Positions 1 through 12,360 are shown, counted from the first letter of the stretch. The stretch is DNA of 64,000 nt from Membranipora membranacea (GCA_914767715.1 OU612071.1:26409681-26473680); one strand, 5' to 3'. The notes: generated by a model from the letters alone, not told the origin. A program made the numbers and translations.

Positions 1-1454
1 ATGTCATTTTTTCTGCCACTGGAAGTGAATAAGAAATGATTATTATTATATGGCATTTCCAGTGACAGCCAGAACGTCACTGTCAGGACCTGTTACATGA
101 CAGGTGATGGCTGTTACAACAAGGCCTCATTGTTGGCCTGAATCCCAGGCTACCAGTGTGCACCAATTCAGCTTCTTATTTCTCAGCATAGACTTAGGAA
201 AACCACTAACTGGGCCTTCAGGGGGAGAAAGAAAGAGGTTATCATCTCCACATGTTACACCAAGGTGCATAACAGCAATTAATTCCATGATGATGTAAGC
301 TAGCATTTTTCCAGTTTAATTCGATAAATCATCGTTTGGGATATCAAGCATAGGCATGGAGTTCCATCTTGATCATTGCCAATTTGTACGACCATTGAAT
401 TTTCAATGCTCCATCATATGGAACTATATAGCAATTTTTGGTGCAAGTGTATCTAAAGGTATTGATGGAGGGATTTAGGTGATTAGCTGATCAACGGTAG
501 ATACGTGGTATCATTTTGCATTTTCTTTCCATGTCACAGGGAGAATGTCAGCTCTATCATGTTGGGACTTTCTGCGGCTGGAATTTAAACGGCATCCAAG
601 CGATGCGGTATAGGGAATGTCAGCAGATTTTATTTTTGATGAATGGAGTGGTGTTGAATTCATAGATGTGAAATTTTATCTTTAACAGATCAATCACAGA
701 AACTGAAATTTGCAGAGCAGCTGGACTACTTCAGCTTTCTCTAGTAAGATATGTCAGAACACACAATGACTGTCCACCAAATTTTCATATGGCCTGCCAC
801 TTACCAGCAACCATATGTCGTTTCGAACCAGCCCATGTGTAAGTTTTAGATAAATAACCATCAGATGAAAGCATAGTAACTGAGTAAATTTTTGTATGAG
901 AGAAGATTTGTCAATGGCCATTGATTTTTTGATTAATAAGAATGTGGAATGTCTCTCACGATACATACCAATCCAAAAAGTAACAATCAATTTAGATAGT
1001 ACAATTATCCTAGAGTGTTTAGATAGTCTATGGATTAATATTATACCTTGCAATCTGAGCAATTTTACTGGAGCCAAAATTTGGCAATTCAGTGTTCAAA
1101 TTACTAGACACTTGCTTTCATTAATAAAAGACAAAACTTTAAATACTATTCAATAATATCCTGTTAATCCTACCTTGCTCAAAGTTAGTGTTATATTTCA
1201 ATAGGCATTTATGCAGCACCATGAAAGGAACGAACGTTCTTCAAATTCACAAGCAAGCATGTACTATTGTTTTATGGCTACAGCATACTTTATATGCGGA
1301 AAAATACTGCTGAATCTACTGCATAATCAAACAACATATGGTTATTAGCTCAGAAAAAAACTTGATTACTACATAATCAGTAGACCATTAGCACCATAGT
1401 TTCAGTGCAAAGACCTTTATTGATTGTATTAACTTATATTATAATATATTTCAG

Positions 1455-1536
1455 ATACTGGGCATTTTCTTTTGAGCGGAAAAACGGTCAAGAAGGGAGA
1501 CAGGTGTCTAATAACAAGGGAGATATAGCAGGACAG
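1455..1536 (+). CDS. Exon-like island in Y copy 1, unknown product
   Basis: An 82-bp open stretch has a pyrimidine-rich TTTCAG acceptor in front and a CAG|GTATGG donor behind. Read with one leading base it begins YWAFSFERKNG and stays open to the donor. The same island with both splice signals is at 51296-51377 in Y copy 2. No family was recognised. It may be an exon of a gene carried by Y, or a coincidence preserved by recent duplication. Confidence 0.3.
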
Positions 1537-2035
1537 GTATGGTTACATCGATTCCAACACAAATCCTCCAAAAATGAGTTTGTTTACGTCTCTATTTTAT
1601 GAGTTAAATTTCAGCAAAATATCTCTCACACTATCATTCCAAAAGCTTATTACCATAACGTCATTGGTATAGTCATGTTTTAAAACGGCATAAATCTCTT
1701 GAGAAGGTGTAAACAACAATTAAATGTAAGAGTTAGCACCTCAAATAGTTCTGTAAGTTAAGCACTCAGGCTTAGATACATGGGTGATTACTGAACTAAT
1801 CCTTATTTGTATCTATTTGTAAATTTCCAGTAGGCATGATAGTGGCTATCATTGCATCAGTATCAGGATTAATTTATACATTTTAACATGAGCACAGAAA
1901 ATAAGAGGACTGAAAAAGTGGCTGTATGAATATCAAATTTAAAGTGACTGACCAAACATGGAGGATAGAAGATGTCGTGGCCCAGAATCTCTGAATACAT
2001 TTCATTCATAGTTTCCATCATTTTATTAATTGCAG

Positions 2036-2508
2036 CTCATGAGGAAAATAGACAATCGAGCTCAGTGCAGTACAAGCAGCACACAGCCTACCGAGGATTG
2101 ACGCTAGATTTTGTTACAAGAACTATGCTGTGAAACGACTTCAAAATTTTCACAAGTGTTTCGCTACATTTTTGCAGATGGGGGATCCACTGAGTGATAT
2201 TCACCAAGGTAATATGTGGTGCAGTTGTCAAGAGAGAAGCGATCAAGAAGGGTCCTGCTGTGTTGTGTGCCGGTGTTTATGGGATCGTTGATAGGATGTT
2301 ATTGGTGAATGGTCAGGCTGTTGTGTTAGAGATGAAAGAACTGTGTGAGAGAATCCGTGAAGGGCCAATGTGCGAATATGGTCCTGTGTTTAGGCAGCTA
2401 GCATGTGTGTCAAGATATGTAAAATGTGAAGCTGTCCATGTTTTCAGATACTCCAAGGATTCAGAGATTTTACATGTGTTGCTGCCTAATAGAAAGAAAA
2501 GTAGTTAA
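2036..2508 (+). pseudogene. Coding-like region of Y copy 1, unknown family
   Basis: After an ATTGCAG acceptor the frame reads AHEENRQSSSVQ, meets a TGA in this copy (the aligned codon in copy 2 reads Arg), and then from about 2194 runs open for about 100 residues through KREAIKKG, VLCAGVYGIV and GPVFRQLACVSRY to LPNRKKSS and a stop. About 60 bp near 2146-2210, containing TTTGCAG and a GTAATA, are absent from copy 2, where the two sides join directly. The aligned protein-like stretch in both copies suggests a real but decaying gene piece. I do not recognise the family. Confidence 0.4.
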
Positions 2509-3337
2509 ATAAGATGGCTGGCATTGAAATGGTAAGACCTCAGAAAGCTATTTGCTGCATTACAGTTTTATTTGCCAAAGGTAGCTATGAATCTTACATA
2601 CCTGTCAGTACCAAAAATGGGCACTTGAGATATGTAGTTATATTCAGCCAGCCGCAGAAGTCAGAGGGTACAGATAGAGATGGAAACAAATGCACCCAGT
2701 AACCTCCATGGTATGTTGTAGTCACAAGCATACACAACGAGCAGAGAGACGCAAAAGTAATCCATCAAAGATGTAGCGAAGATAACCGCAGCATGCTAAT
2801 CCGGTCAGAAAATAGGAATTCCAGTGACGCAGTAATTTGGTTTTCCAACATGTCATAGTACCAAGTACCAAGTTATCTCCAGGGTGACACAGAAGTAATT
2901 AACCAGGAAGTAACAACAACAAAGTCAGCCCAAAAATAGAACAACAAATTCCAGAGGGTAGACTGAGGAACAGCAGCAATATACCACGTGATGTGACCAC
3001 AGAACGGTTTCATATAACAAAGCCACAAGAGACACTAATCCTAGTTCCAAGTACCAATTAATCTTAAGGAATTTGGTTTTCCAAAACGTCATAGCACCAA
3101 GTACCAAGTAATCTTCAGGGTGACACGGAAGTAATGAATCTTGGAGTAACAACAACAAAGTCAGCCCAAAAATAGAACAATAGATTCCAGAAGGTAGACT
3201 GAGGAACAGCAGTCATATACCACGTGACGTGACCACAGAACGGTTTCATATAACAAAGCCACAAGAGACACTAATCCACTAATCCGCTGACAGCTAATCA
3301 AACGACAACAAGCAGAGTCAGCACAAAAATCGGCACC

Positions 3338-3346
3338 TATATAAAG
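3338..3346 (+). promoter_or_regulatory. TATA-box-like site inside X copy 1
   Basis: TATATAAAG lies between the 240-bp duplicated unit and the 60-bp array. X copy 2 keeps it in reverse orientation near 37493. In X copy 3 the corresponding place (about 53790) has lost the ATAAA core. No convincing ORF follows, so it could start a noncoding transcript of X. Confidence 0.3.
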
Positions 3347-3784
3347 GCCGAAATTTTGAACAGTAAATTAGTACAGTTTAATTCTTTGAGCAGCACAGTC
3401 AACTTTTTACATAGCTAGTAAAAGACATTATATTTTGATTTAATAAATACTAGTTTTAAATCAAAGATCTTTGTTGGAACGCTAACACTAAAGTGGAGTC
3501 TAAGGACCAATATATACTGTGAGTATCATTTGAATTACATTATCATTTTTTTTATAAGTATCAAGACAATAAACAATAACTTTAGTGAATATACTGTTGT
3601 AATTGATTTCTATGCATATAGTAATTGGCAAAGTAAATAGGGACAGTTCGTCAGGTACTCAGAGGTTAGGTCATATTCACTAAGAGTTTATAAGGCAATT
3701 TTGCAATCAACTAAAGTAAGTCGTTGTTAATTGTTACTATAACAACACTCTGAAACAGGATTCAAAATTAACTTTAGGAGGTTT

Positions 3785-3972
3785 AATCATTGTGACCCAC
3801 CATACACGCAGGTATTTCGCGTAGGTGCTCATATCAAAGTCGGAAATCATTGTGACCCACCATAAACGCAGGTATTTCGCGTAGGTGCTCATATCAAAGT
3901 CGGAAATCATTGTGACCCACAGTTAAACGCAGGTAATTCGCGTCTGTGATCATATCAAGTCGGAAATCATTT
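3785..3972 (+). repeat. 60-bp tandem array in X copy 1 (3 units)
   Basis: Each unit starts AATCATTGTGACCCAC and carries ACGCAGGTAATTCGCGT-like sequence, with short complementary ends (ACGC/GCGT), followed by GCTCATATCAAAGTCGG. The same array has about six units in X copy 2 and two in X copy 3, so unit number changes between copies. Confidence 0.85.
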
Positions 3973-5031
3973 AGAGGTATCATTGGGAACTATTGTTAAG
4001 GCAGAACAGAATTAATTAGTATTCATATTTGCTTGGGGGTTAAATAGATTAAGTTTCGGAATAATAGTTTAGGATTAGATTCTTGTGTTTTAAAGAAGTA
4101 GGACGCTACCGATTTAAGATAAGATACCTCTAATCTGTGAAACATTAATTCAACATTGAATATAGAAATTGAACATCAATTTTAGAGTGACCACAGACTG
4201 ATACCTCTTTCCTTCACTAGAAATTGGGTTGGAGTCTTTAGCTAATTTAACTTGGCTAAGAGGCCTGTGATACTGATACACCGCCTTGATTACCTGATTG
4301 GGCTTCCAGGCACTATACAGAGATCAAGTAGGTGCTCATAATTAAAATCAGTCACCTAAATTGAATAACAAAAATATCAAACGTACCTGAACACATTCAT
4401 AAATAGTGATTGTGTCATACTAACATCTAAGGATAATATTGACTTTGTGGTGTAAGAGCATTGTCTCGAAACTCATCGAGTTTTACTGTTAGAACAAGAC
4501 AGGGGTCTTAGCAGGTTATCGGCAGGAACCTTTCTAAAACAACTTGAAGGCAACTTCTAGTGAAGCTAAGAAGAGGTCAGGCTCAATAACAACCCTTTAG
4601 TAAATTGCTTTGTGGAGTAGTGGGAACCAGCTGTTCGTCACTAGAAATTAATAAGTTAAATACCTCGTACTCACCAGAGTGCTAGCATTACCAATTGGAA
4701 CCAAGTTTTAATAGATTTGAGCGATCTTGTCTTTCTTCAGTGCATGAAAGAGGAGGTAACTCCAAATTAGAACTACAAATAAATTACACAACAATAAAGT
4801 GACATTTTGAAGTGTCCGGAGTGCAAGATTTAAAACCATAACTACAAACATAGTTAGAACCAAATTTATAAGTAGGACGGTTATAGAACAACTATACATA
4901 CTAAGAGTACACGTCATATACTATAGTATAGGATAGTACCAATTTCAGTGCCTCACAGCATATACTCTCTCTTAAAGTATATGCACAGTGAGTAAAAGCA
5001 GGACGACAATATTCCGTTCTTCACATACCTG

Positions 5032-5404
5032 GCAGTTCACTGTATTTACAAATTTGTACAAATTTTAGATAATAGTTTCTCAAACGCTTATTTATTAGGC
5101 GGTCGTATATATCGATTACTACCAATACTAGGTATATGTTTTTATGGGCTTGTGTCGGTATTTCGCAAATTTTTTCTGAATCAATGGAATGGTATGCCAA
5201 AATTGATCATGAAATTTTCTGTCAGCTCTAATATAAATCCTCATTCTAATCCATCATGCTTTATTATAATTTCAAATTTCATGCAATAAACTACACGTTT
5301 GAATCTCAACACATGCTGTTATATTCCTAATGAATCCATAAATATCACTGGTCTTATAATCCAAGTTGTAGACTTGTTCAGAATTGACAGAATAATATGG
5401 CAAA
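5032..5404 (+). repeat. Right flank of Y copy 1
   Basis: This is the continuation of Y after the X insertion; it aligns with 52273-52618. It holds no ORF of note. The end at 5404 abuts an inverted X fragment. Confidence 0.75.
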
Positions 5405-5738
5405 GTCACCCTGAAGATTACTTGGTACTAGGTACTATGACGTTTTGGAAAACCAAATTCCCGAAGATTACTTGGTACTTGGTACTATGACGCGTTAGAA
5501 AACCAAATTATTGCGTCACTGGAATTCCTATTTTCTGACCGTATTAGCATGCTCTGGTTGTCTTCGTTACATCTTTGATGGATTACTTCTGCGTCTCTCT
5601 GCTCGTTGTGTATGCTTGTGACTACTAAATACCATGGAGGTTACTGGGTGCATTTGTTTTCATATCTATCTGTACCCTCTGATTTCTGCGGCTGGCTGAC
5701 TATAACTACATATCTCAAGTGCCCATTTTTGGTACTGA
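5405..5738 (-). mobile_element. Element X, copy 4 (5' fragment)
   Basis: In reverse orientation this matches roughly the first 330 bp of X, ending at the X terminus GGTACTGA (5731-5738). Only the outer part and a piece of the 240-bp unit are present; the right half is missing. It lies exactly at the right border of Y copy 1, so the Y boundary here may have been set by this insertion. Confidence 0.75.
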
Positions 5739-8025
5739 CATAACTAAGGAAGTATAGTAGTGAGTAGGTACCTATTTTGGTAAAGGCACTGTATTGCCTG
5801 GGTTTTCCAACAAAATGAAAGTTCTGCTGAGCACTGGTCAAGACATATCTCTATTTTTATGTTATGAATCTTAGAGACTGAGGCTAGGTCAAGGTTATAT
5901 TTATGTGAAAAGAAAGATTTTTCTTCTTTCATACATTCATTCACTCCACATGAAATATGGAGAAGAAACAGCAGGGTTTATTTAGGTTCTTTACAGTGTT
6001 TGTAAAGGAACAGGTTTCTTGGTATCATTTTTGAGCTTGAAATCAGATTAAGACAGCCATCACACATGCATTTGCATATAAAATTAGTCATCAGGGTTAT
6101 TTGGTCTGGTAGGTTTGGGCGTTATATCTTAACAACATTGAGTTGCCTACTCATGCACCGCCCAACTAGTCCAGGCTATTTGTGATGAGCCTGTTATTGG
6201 GGAAATACTGTAATATTAGTGACTATTGTGGTTAGATAACAACTTTTTGCAAATAAATGACATAGTCACTCACAAGTCTGTCTGATGACATAAAAGTTCA
6301 AAAGAAAGTTCTATAATTTGTATACACACTATTTGATGAGTTGGGACCGCTAATCAAAACAACCTTTATATCTGTTATGAGCCCATGTCAAAGAAAAGAT
6401 TAGAAGAACCACTGTACATTACAATCACCAACTATGACTTTGACGCATTCCCTGTCCCCTGTTTTTCAAGCATGAAAATGAGTGATTTTCATTTCAGACC
6501 GATGCGATTCTTCCTGCTGACAAAGCCTTGCTTATTTCAGATTCACCCAAAAATGGTCCATGCAATGCTTTATAGTTTGTACCAAATCTTGCAATTTACC
6601 CAACACTAGCCTCCCAAATCAGATCCATACTGACGAAATAACTCAAAAACTCGACAAATTAATTTCCTAAGTGACTGTTGTGTGCAGTGGCATGTGCTCT
6701 CATAAGACCTGCTGCAACTCAGTCAGTAATATTGATAGTCTATGTTAAGATGTGCTGAGTATCTGTGATGCACACAGATGGACAAGATCTAATAAAAAAT
6801 AGAAAGTTTCTCCAGGTATCCCACTGCTAACACGATTATCAATACTCCTCTTTAGGAGGCAGTCAAATTCATTTACATTTTACATCACCCTGAAGTCCGA
6901 AACAACTCGATGACAAATTTATTGAGTTGAATTTACTTTGTTTAAAAACTAGAAATAACAAGTCACAAAGTAAATTCAACTCAATAACAAAGTAACAACT
7001 GTCAGGAGCATTTTTGTAACTCCTGACAAATACCACAGTTATTGTACTGATATTTATTAGTGTAGGTAAGCAGCAGCCTTATAGGCCCTGTATTTATCAA
7101 TTGAATTATGATTACTATGGATGGCACACGTGCAAATTAAGGGTTTATAAACTGTGCATGCGCTGAAAGCATGCTTGTGTTATTCCATGGCTTACTCAGA
7201 GATGTTTAATTTATTTAGCCTTGGTCTGCTGAGCTAGCAAAATGTAACTTATTGTACTATCTTAAATAAGCTGCCGTACAATGCAAAAGTGTAGCACAAA
7301 GGAGCCGATCATTAAGGCATGACTGATACATTATATCAAGCACTTATCCTTGGCTGCTAATGATAATAGAAGGATGTTTGATTTAGCTTCAGTTTATTAT
7401 GAAACAAAAAATATATTTAGGAAGATAATTAGTTAGTAATATGTAAATTTAGGCAGCAACTATTAGAGACACAACTGCCTCAACAAAAATAGTGTTCAAC
7501 AATGTTTATTGCAACAGTGACCTTTTAATCAATGCTACCCCCCCCCCTCATTTTATTAGCTTCTACACTATTCATGTACAATTGTTGTGTCTAGTTATTT
7601 ACATTACCACAATTAGTAGTAGAAACTTGTGCTATGATTATTTATATATTATTGGTTTTTAGTTGTGACTATTTATCTGGTCATGGAAAGCAGCATTAGA
7701 AAAACTGATGGCTGTAGAATTATTATTAATTCTATGATTAACATAACTTATACATACTGGAAACTTCAGAATAGGAGTAAGACCATTTTTATCTTTAATA
7801 ATTATTTATTCTCAAATGAATGACATACGTAGCGATGCCATGTGCTAACCAATATTTATCATATGTTTTATAATTAATCTTGGGTTTATGAGTCATGTAT
7901 AGTCAGCAAACAGTCAGCATCATTGCAAAATATCGACCCTAGCAAATGTTCTACTTATCAGCAAACGGAATTTTTTATGCGTCACCTCAACATTATTGCA
8001 ACGTGCCAACTCAACAATCCTAACA
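5739..8025. other. Unassigned AT-rich stretch with two hairpins
   Basis: No gene was recognised; open frames are short and lack family signatures. An inverted repeat with 22-bp arms (TATTGAGTTGAATTTAC...) lies at 6920-6941 and 6965-6986. A second short hairpin (GTCAGGAG/CTCCTGAC) lies near 7000-7026. A run of nine C lies near 7541. Confidence 0.5.
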
Positions 8026-8029
8026 CCCT

Positions 8030-8115
8030 ATATAAGGCGGGGTTTGTGAATTTGCGTAATTGCCGTATTACGCGTAATAATTTGCGTAATTTTATTAATT
8101 TAGAATTTGCGTAAT
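8030..8115 (+). repeat. Clustered TTTGCGTAATT repeats beside W1
   Basis: At least four copies of an 11-12 bp word, ATTTGCGTAATT, surround a TTACGCGTAA palindrome. The block is mirrored next to W2 at 38480-38545. It may be the subterminal repeat region of an unnamed element, but neither outer end is identified. Confidence 0.5.
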
Positions 8116-8262
8116 TTTAGGAGTTGTCTTCTATTGTTCTGACTGTCGAGTATACTGAAAAGAGAAGGTAATTCCTTGTCAAGGTCAAAGGCAGGCCATC
8201 TCAAAATAGCTTGTGTTTTATCATCCGATAAGTAAGTGAGGTGTTGGGGAAATACTGCAGAG
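8100..8262 (-). pseudogene. Coding-like fragment W1 (paralog of W2)
   Basis: On the minus strand the frame reads VFPQHLTYLSDDKTQ, then RWPAFDLDKELPSL, ending KLRKF and a stop at 8100-8102. The same frame, stop and flanking AATTTGCGTAAT repeats occur at 38329-38487 on the plus strand with a few residue changes (S/L, D/Y, QN/HD). Conserved frame in both copies suggests coding origin, perhaps the last exon of a repeat-borne gene. The family is not recognised. Confidence 0.4.
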
Positions 8263-8299
8263 CCCTTCTTCATTTCAATGTTTACTTATTGAGATTTGC

Positions 8300-9085
8300 T
8301 AATTAATAAAGATTTGTGCACCAAAGTCCAAACGGTGTAGGTAGTAGGAGAGGGAGAGAGCCAATCCACACCACTCAAATGAATAACTCACTGCCCTGTA
8401 CAGTTTTGGAAAACTCAATCAATGTCCATTTGCAATGACAGACTGGCAGACTGTTCTCCCTTTAGCTAGTAGTAGGTTTTTAATTAATATTTTATTTTCA
8501 AAGATTATATTTTATTAATTTAATATCATATATCAAAGTCTTACTCTACTGTAGGCTCAGCTAGTGAAGTATTGTCTCATCTCTCTGAACCTGTGGTGAA
8601 TTGGTTGTTGCGTGCTTTGTCCAATGGCTCCCCAGCCTAATCGTTAAGGCCCTTCTCTTTTTTTTCTACTTTTTTTCAACAAAACTTAAAATCAAGCATA
8701 AAATGGGCCTCTGAGATAATAAAGGCTATATATTAAGGCTACTCTGAGTATGTTTGCTCACAGCAATCACACCTACAATTCAATATGAGTATGGCTATAA
8801 AGTAAGGTAGAACTGGGATTTGGAAGGAAAGTGTATATCTGTGTCATTCCATCCACCACCCCCATTCTTTATACGGCAAAGTGTTCTGTTGTGAAACTCC
8901 TGTTGCCTGACTAGCGAAGTTAGAGTAGTACCCTTGTGTGTGGTTAGTTCAGAAATTAATCTGTGGGTGCGTAAGCTAGGCTCGCTTAATATGCATTGAG
9001 CTTGTTTTATTTACTGGTGAAGTTAACTAATGATGTACGATTACAGGTTTAAATTTTACAAAATTCTGGTAAAAATTTTCTTGTT
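8300..9085. other. No gene seen
   Basis: AT-rich sequence with homopolymer T tracts near 8650. No family-level ORF or repeat was identified. Confidence 0.5.
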
Positions 9086-9091
9086 TTCAGT

Positions 9092-9166
9092 TTTGCGGGT
9101 GAATTGCTGACGCTGACCTGTTTCAGAAACTGCTTGTTTGGTGCTGAGATAAATCCTGTTAAACAC
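9092..9166 (+). CDS. Possible exon, unknown
   Basis: A strong acceptor (TTTTCTTGTTTTCAG) precedes an open frame FAGELLTLTCFRN... and a CAC|GTATGT donor follows. No partner exon with a matching phase was established, so this is a splice-signal-based guess. Confidence 0.2.
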
Positions 9167-10158
9167 GTATGTATGGATGTGTTAGTATTCCTGAGTCACT
9201 GTTATTATCTATAGAGCATTGGTGAGACATGATAACGCGCTAGATTCGGTGCACCGTTCTGTTGTATTTTATCTTGTGTGAATTTGAATTTATTTATGGC
9301 AAGTAACTTGCGTATGTGTCGTTGTGACCTGTGCTCTTGATCTTACTTGATTTATTAACAGATGCAGATGACTATTCCATGATGAGTAGCCACATGAGTC
9401 GATATACATAAATCTACCGTCTGTGATTTATGCTAATGTAGTTGGAAGGAGATCACACAACAGTCTGTCGGTTTGTATCATACTCTGTACCTCGAGTACA
9501 GGGGGTCACATTACACTTTTGTGCCACCTTAGAGAATTGAAACATTTAAAATTTAACTGCTATCATCTGCTATCATACTGAAGTAAAATTATATCAACAT
9601 ATCAGCAAAACTAGCAAATGGTTTTCTCTTTCCCATAATACCCAAGAGAGAATTGAATTTGAAGAATATGGTTGACACAGATATTTCATGCCAGATTGTT
9701 ATGGTTCCCTTACAATGTATCGAAACTATTGCCTGTTCAAAGCAACAATACATTTTGCATTTTCGAGCCATTTTTCAAAAAATTTAAGCATGATCCTATC
9801 AACATGGTAACTTCCTTAAATTCTGGGATAACATGTTTCTGCCTTCTATTTATTCAAATAAAAGAAATCTTCACTAAAAGACTCTATTTGCTGGGGTACA
9901 AAACTTGTATCCTAGCCAATGGAGTGTGTGCATATTTAATAAAGAGTAATATCATTAATCGTATAAAGTTTGTAGAAGCGGGACTGTAAAATAAGTACTG
10001 TTGACTATTTCCAGGTTTTGATGAAGATATTATCCGCTATCCTCACAACAGCTGCTATTCAATAAACAAAGGTAATGATAATACATTGGAGTTGTCAACC
10101 TTTTAGTATAAATGTCCGAGAGTACACAACTCTTGTGAAAATAATAATCCTCAGATAA

Positions 10159-10332
10159 CTTGCCCACTTACAGCAGGGAGAACGTACCGAACTCCCTGCA
10201 TCAAAAACTGGCAAGTTTGACCTGAAGTACTGTTTGGTCTGTCTGCTGTATTTGACAGATATTTTACCCCGACTCACTAATGCCAAAAAAACTTTGTTGA
10301 CAGCTCTTCATAAGTTTTTTTATGCTGCTTAA
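10159..10332 (+). pseudogene. Possible transposase fragment (hAT-like?)
   Basis: An open frame free of stops for 57 codons reads GERTELPASKTGKF, then FDLKYCLVCLLYLTDIL, ending FFYAA and a stop. The LxYLTDILxxL pattern recalls the 'LAFLxDIxxxLNxLN' stretch of hAT/ZMYM-type transposase-derived proteins, but the match is short. An exon-like piece (acceptor TTTCCAG at 10015, donor AAAG|GTAATG after 10072, reading FDEDIIRYPHNSCY) lies just upstream. Confidence 0.25.
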
Positions 10333-10594
10333 AGGATGGATATCAATGACTGCGTGTGAAGTAATAAATTATGTAAGATAAAAAGGAAACAACTAAATAG
10401 TCCAGGGACTAGAGTGACAGCTGTCTGAACTTTCTTGACTAAAGGCACCAGGACGTATAAATGAGGGAGTGGCTGCCCCTCACCGTTCTTGGTGTACACA
10501 CAGTCGGTCTGCCAGACCATTCATGGGATCCTACATAAACCCTGCCTCAACTCAATTATAGGGCCTCCCAAGCGAATGCCTCTCACTGCTCTGT

Positions 10595-10602
10595 GTCCAT
10601 GC
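10595..10602 (+). repeat. 8-bp TSD, left copy (GTCCATGC)
   Basis: This perfect direct repeat of 13388-13395 immediately flanks the inverted termini of the P-like element. Eight-base duplications are the hallmark of P elements. Confidence 0.9.
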
Positions 10603-10710
10603 CATAGAGTTATCCCCCTAGAGCTATGACTCATTGACTAATAGCATTGCGTTTCCTGTGGAGGCGTGTGTATGGTGTCAGCCATGTTGGATTTGGGGAG
10701 CAACACATAA
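10603..10710 (+). repeat. Left terminal inverted repeat of the P-like element
   Basis: It pairs with 13290-13387. The outer 31 bp are identical; the inner part (TTTCCTGTGGAGGC..., GTTGGATTTG...) is about three-quarters conserved, with small gaps. Confidence 0.85.
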
Positions 10711-11246
10711 ACATTCCATTGTGCTCTATAGTTGTGGTACCAAATTTATGGATTTCTCTGGGGTCTTTTTTTCTGATCTCAACATTTGATTAACCCAGGC
10801 ATAGATTGAAGAACCCAGGTAAATAACAAAGCTATTCTAGCTGTATTTGTATGATTTGGAACTGATGTTGAGTAAAATATAGAGATGTTTCAGTGAAGCA
10901 TGGTCTTGGGTGGAAAAAGAAATGTAACTGGAAAACAAGGTAGGTGGATAAATCTTGCATATTCTGAGAAGCTGAGTTGTTTTCTTTCACATCACATACA
11001 CTAAAACATTCTCATTCTGCCTTTAATTGGACTTGTGATTTGCAGAATCATTATTTGTTTGGATAGCAAGCATGAGTTCTTCATTTTCAATTTCATTCTT
11101 CATTCAATGTTGTTGTTGTCCAGCATTCCTATCCCCCCCTGATCCCATCTGTTTGCCTTTCTATCTTTCTACAGCTAGCCCTGCATAATTGCAGGACTGA
11201 GTGTAGAAAGACAAATAGAATGGTCAGATGACATCATTGTCAGACT

Positions 11247-11547
11247 GGGGGGTCTTTCAATTAGAAAGAGTGATCCTTTACTAAAGCAAGTTATCACTAT
11301 CACATCACTATCACATCACTATCACATCACTATCACATCACTATCACATCGCTATCACATCGCTCAAAATTATCACTCACTTGGTGTTTCAATTAGAGAA
11401 AATCATTCCCAAATCGCTCACTCTGAATGTAAATAGTTCCATCAAGTGACTGAGCGATCTGAAAGCGATACCCCTAGCAGGTATCGCTCACTCAGTGAGT
11501 GAGGGATAACATTGTGATTTTGGCTGTTTCTAATTGAAAGACCCCCC
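11247..11547. mobile_element. MITE nested in the P-like element
   Basis: About 300 bp with inverted ends GGGGGGTCTTTCAATTAG and its complement. It has no coding capacity. It contains an 11-bp tandem array (TATCACATCAC). The exact border (11245-11549 or 11247-11547) and the target duplication cannot be decided here. Confidence 0.7.
11296..11365 (+). repeat. 11-bp tandem repeat (TATCACATCAC)n
   Basis: About six to seven near-perfect units lie inside the MITE; the last two have CGC in place of CAC. Confidence 0.9.
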
Positions 11548-12023
11548 AGCTAGTCAAATATATAATATAATTGGCATATTTGTGTGTATTCATTTATTTC
11601 TTTCTGCAGCTAAGACAGTTTTGGATTACCCACATTCACTGTGCAGTGAACTGATTCAACTCTTCAATTCATTCATCTAAAAGATTCCACTGGTGAGTTT
11701 TTTTTATATTATAATTTACAATGAATTATTTATGTACTATTACTCGAAACACTTATCATGGGCACTGGGCAAATTTTACACCAACTTTTGCTGACATAAA
11801 TCTTAGATCTTATTACCTTTTTCTGGGCTTCAGTCTTAGTGCCATACTCGGCTTTTTTCTCGTTAGAAGCACAAGGCCATGGGCTCCTCACATGCAAAAT
11901 AGCCAAGTGGCGTCGCACTAACCCAGATGCCCTAAAACAAGTACTAAGATATAGCTAAGATCCATGGCAGCAAAATTTGGTGTAAGATTGAGTTTTGCAG
12001 GCACCTGTGGGTTTGATTCCCGT

Positions 12024-12137
12024 CCAGTGGTTTAGTGCCCCTCAAACAACCACCACCAATCAACAAAAGAAGTTGTTTCTTTTGTTGGTTGCTGGTGGTG
12101 GGGAGGGGGGGCTGTTTGGTGGGTGCTCGACCACTGG
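12024..12137. repeat. Long imperfect hairpin
   Basis: The arms CCAGTGGT...AACAAAAGAA and the complement meet at about 12072-12076 and form a stem of roughly 50 pairs. A tRNA B-box-like GGGTTTGATTCCC sits just outside at 12009. It may be a small foldback element inside the P-like transposon. Confidence 0.6.
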
Positions 12138-12360
12138 TGGGGGACCAAACCTTCAATGGTACCAATGACTGTTATTTTGTACTCTTTGCATTTGTCAGAG
12201 CAGAGCTTTAGAATTCAAGGGCGGCAAAAACGTAACAGTATCATTCAGGCCTATCAATAGACTCACGGATGTATTACCACTAGCGTTTTTGTGTAGTTAT
12301 TGAATCAGACTTGAATACATAATCAAATAATAATCGTTGTTACGATGCATTGTTATTTAG

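Larger units (their letters stand above)
2605..5022 (+). mobile_element. Element X, copy 1 (complete, 9-bp TSD)
   Basis: The element begins TCAGTACCAAAAATGG and ends ATTCCGTTCTTC. It is flanked by the direct repeat ACATACCTG (2596-2604 and 5023-5031). Y copy 2 has that 9-mer once (52264-52272) with continuous flanks, so it is the pre-insertion site and the borders are firm. Inside are a roughly 240-bp unit present twice (about 2838-3047 and 3074-3290), a TATATAAAG box at 3338, three 60-bp tandem units (3785-3972) and about 1 kb of noncoding right half. There are no clear terminal inverted repeats and no transposase. A 9-bp duplication is typical of Mutator-like elements, and non-TIR members of that group are known; assignment to it is inference. 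Confidence 0.75.
1..5404 (+). repeat. Segment Y, copy 1 (split by element X)
   Basis: This stretch matches 49950-52618 in the same orientation over about 2.65 kb, with X (2605-5022) excluded. Copy 1 also has about 130 bp (34-165) that copy 2 lacks. Both copies carry the same exon-like islands. Similarity resumes at 5032 right after X and stops at 5404, where an X fragment begins. The left end runs off the window. It is either a long dispersed repeat or a segmental duplication about 50 kb apart; nothing in it identifies a transposase. Confidence 0.85.

Noticed and set aside
2605-5022. X as a Helitron (starts with TC)
   Set aside because: Helitrons make no target duplication, while X has a 9-bp one proven by the empty site.
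2605-5022. X as a solo LTR
   Set aside because: A 9-bp duplication and lack of TG...CA ends do not fit, despite the internal TATA box.
11950-12025. tRNA or SINE at the GGGTTTGATTCCC B-box-like site
   Set aside because: No convincing A box at the right distance and no stems; it sits beside a hairpin.
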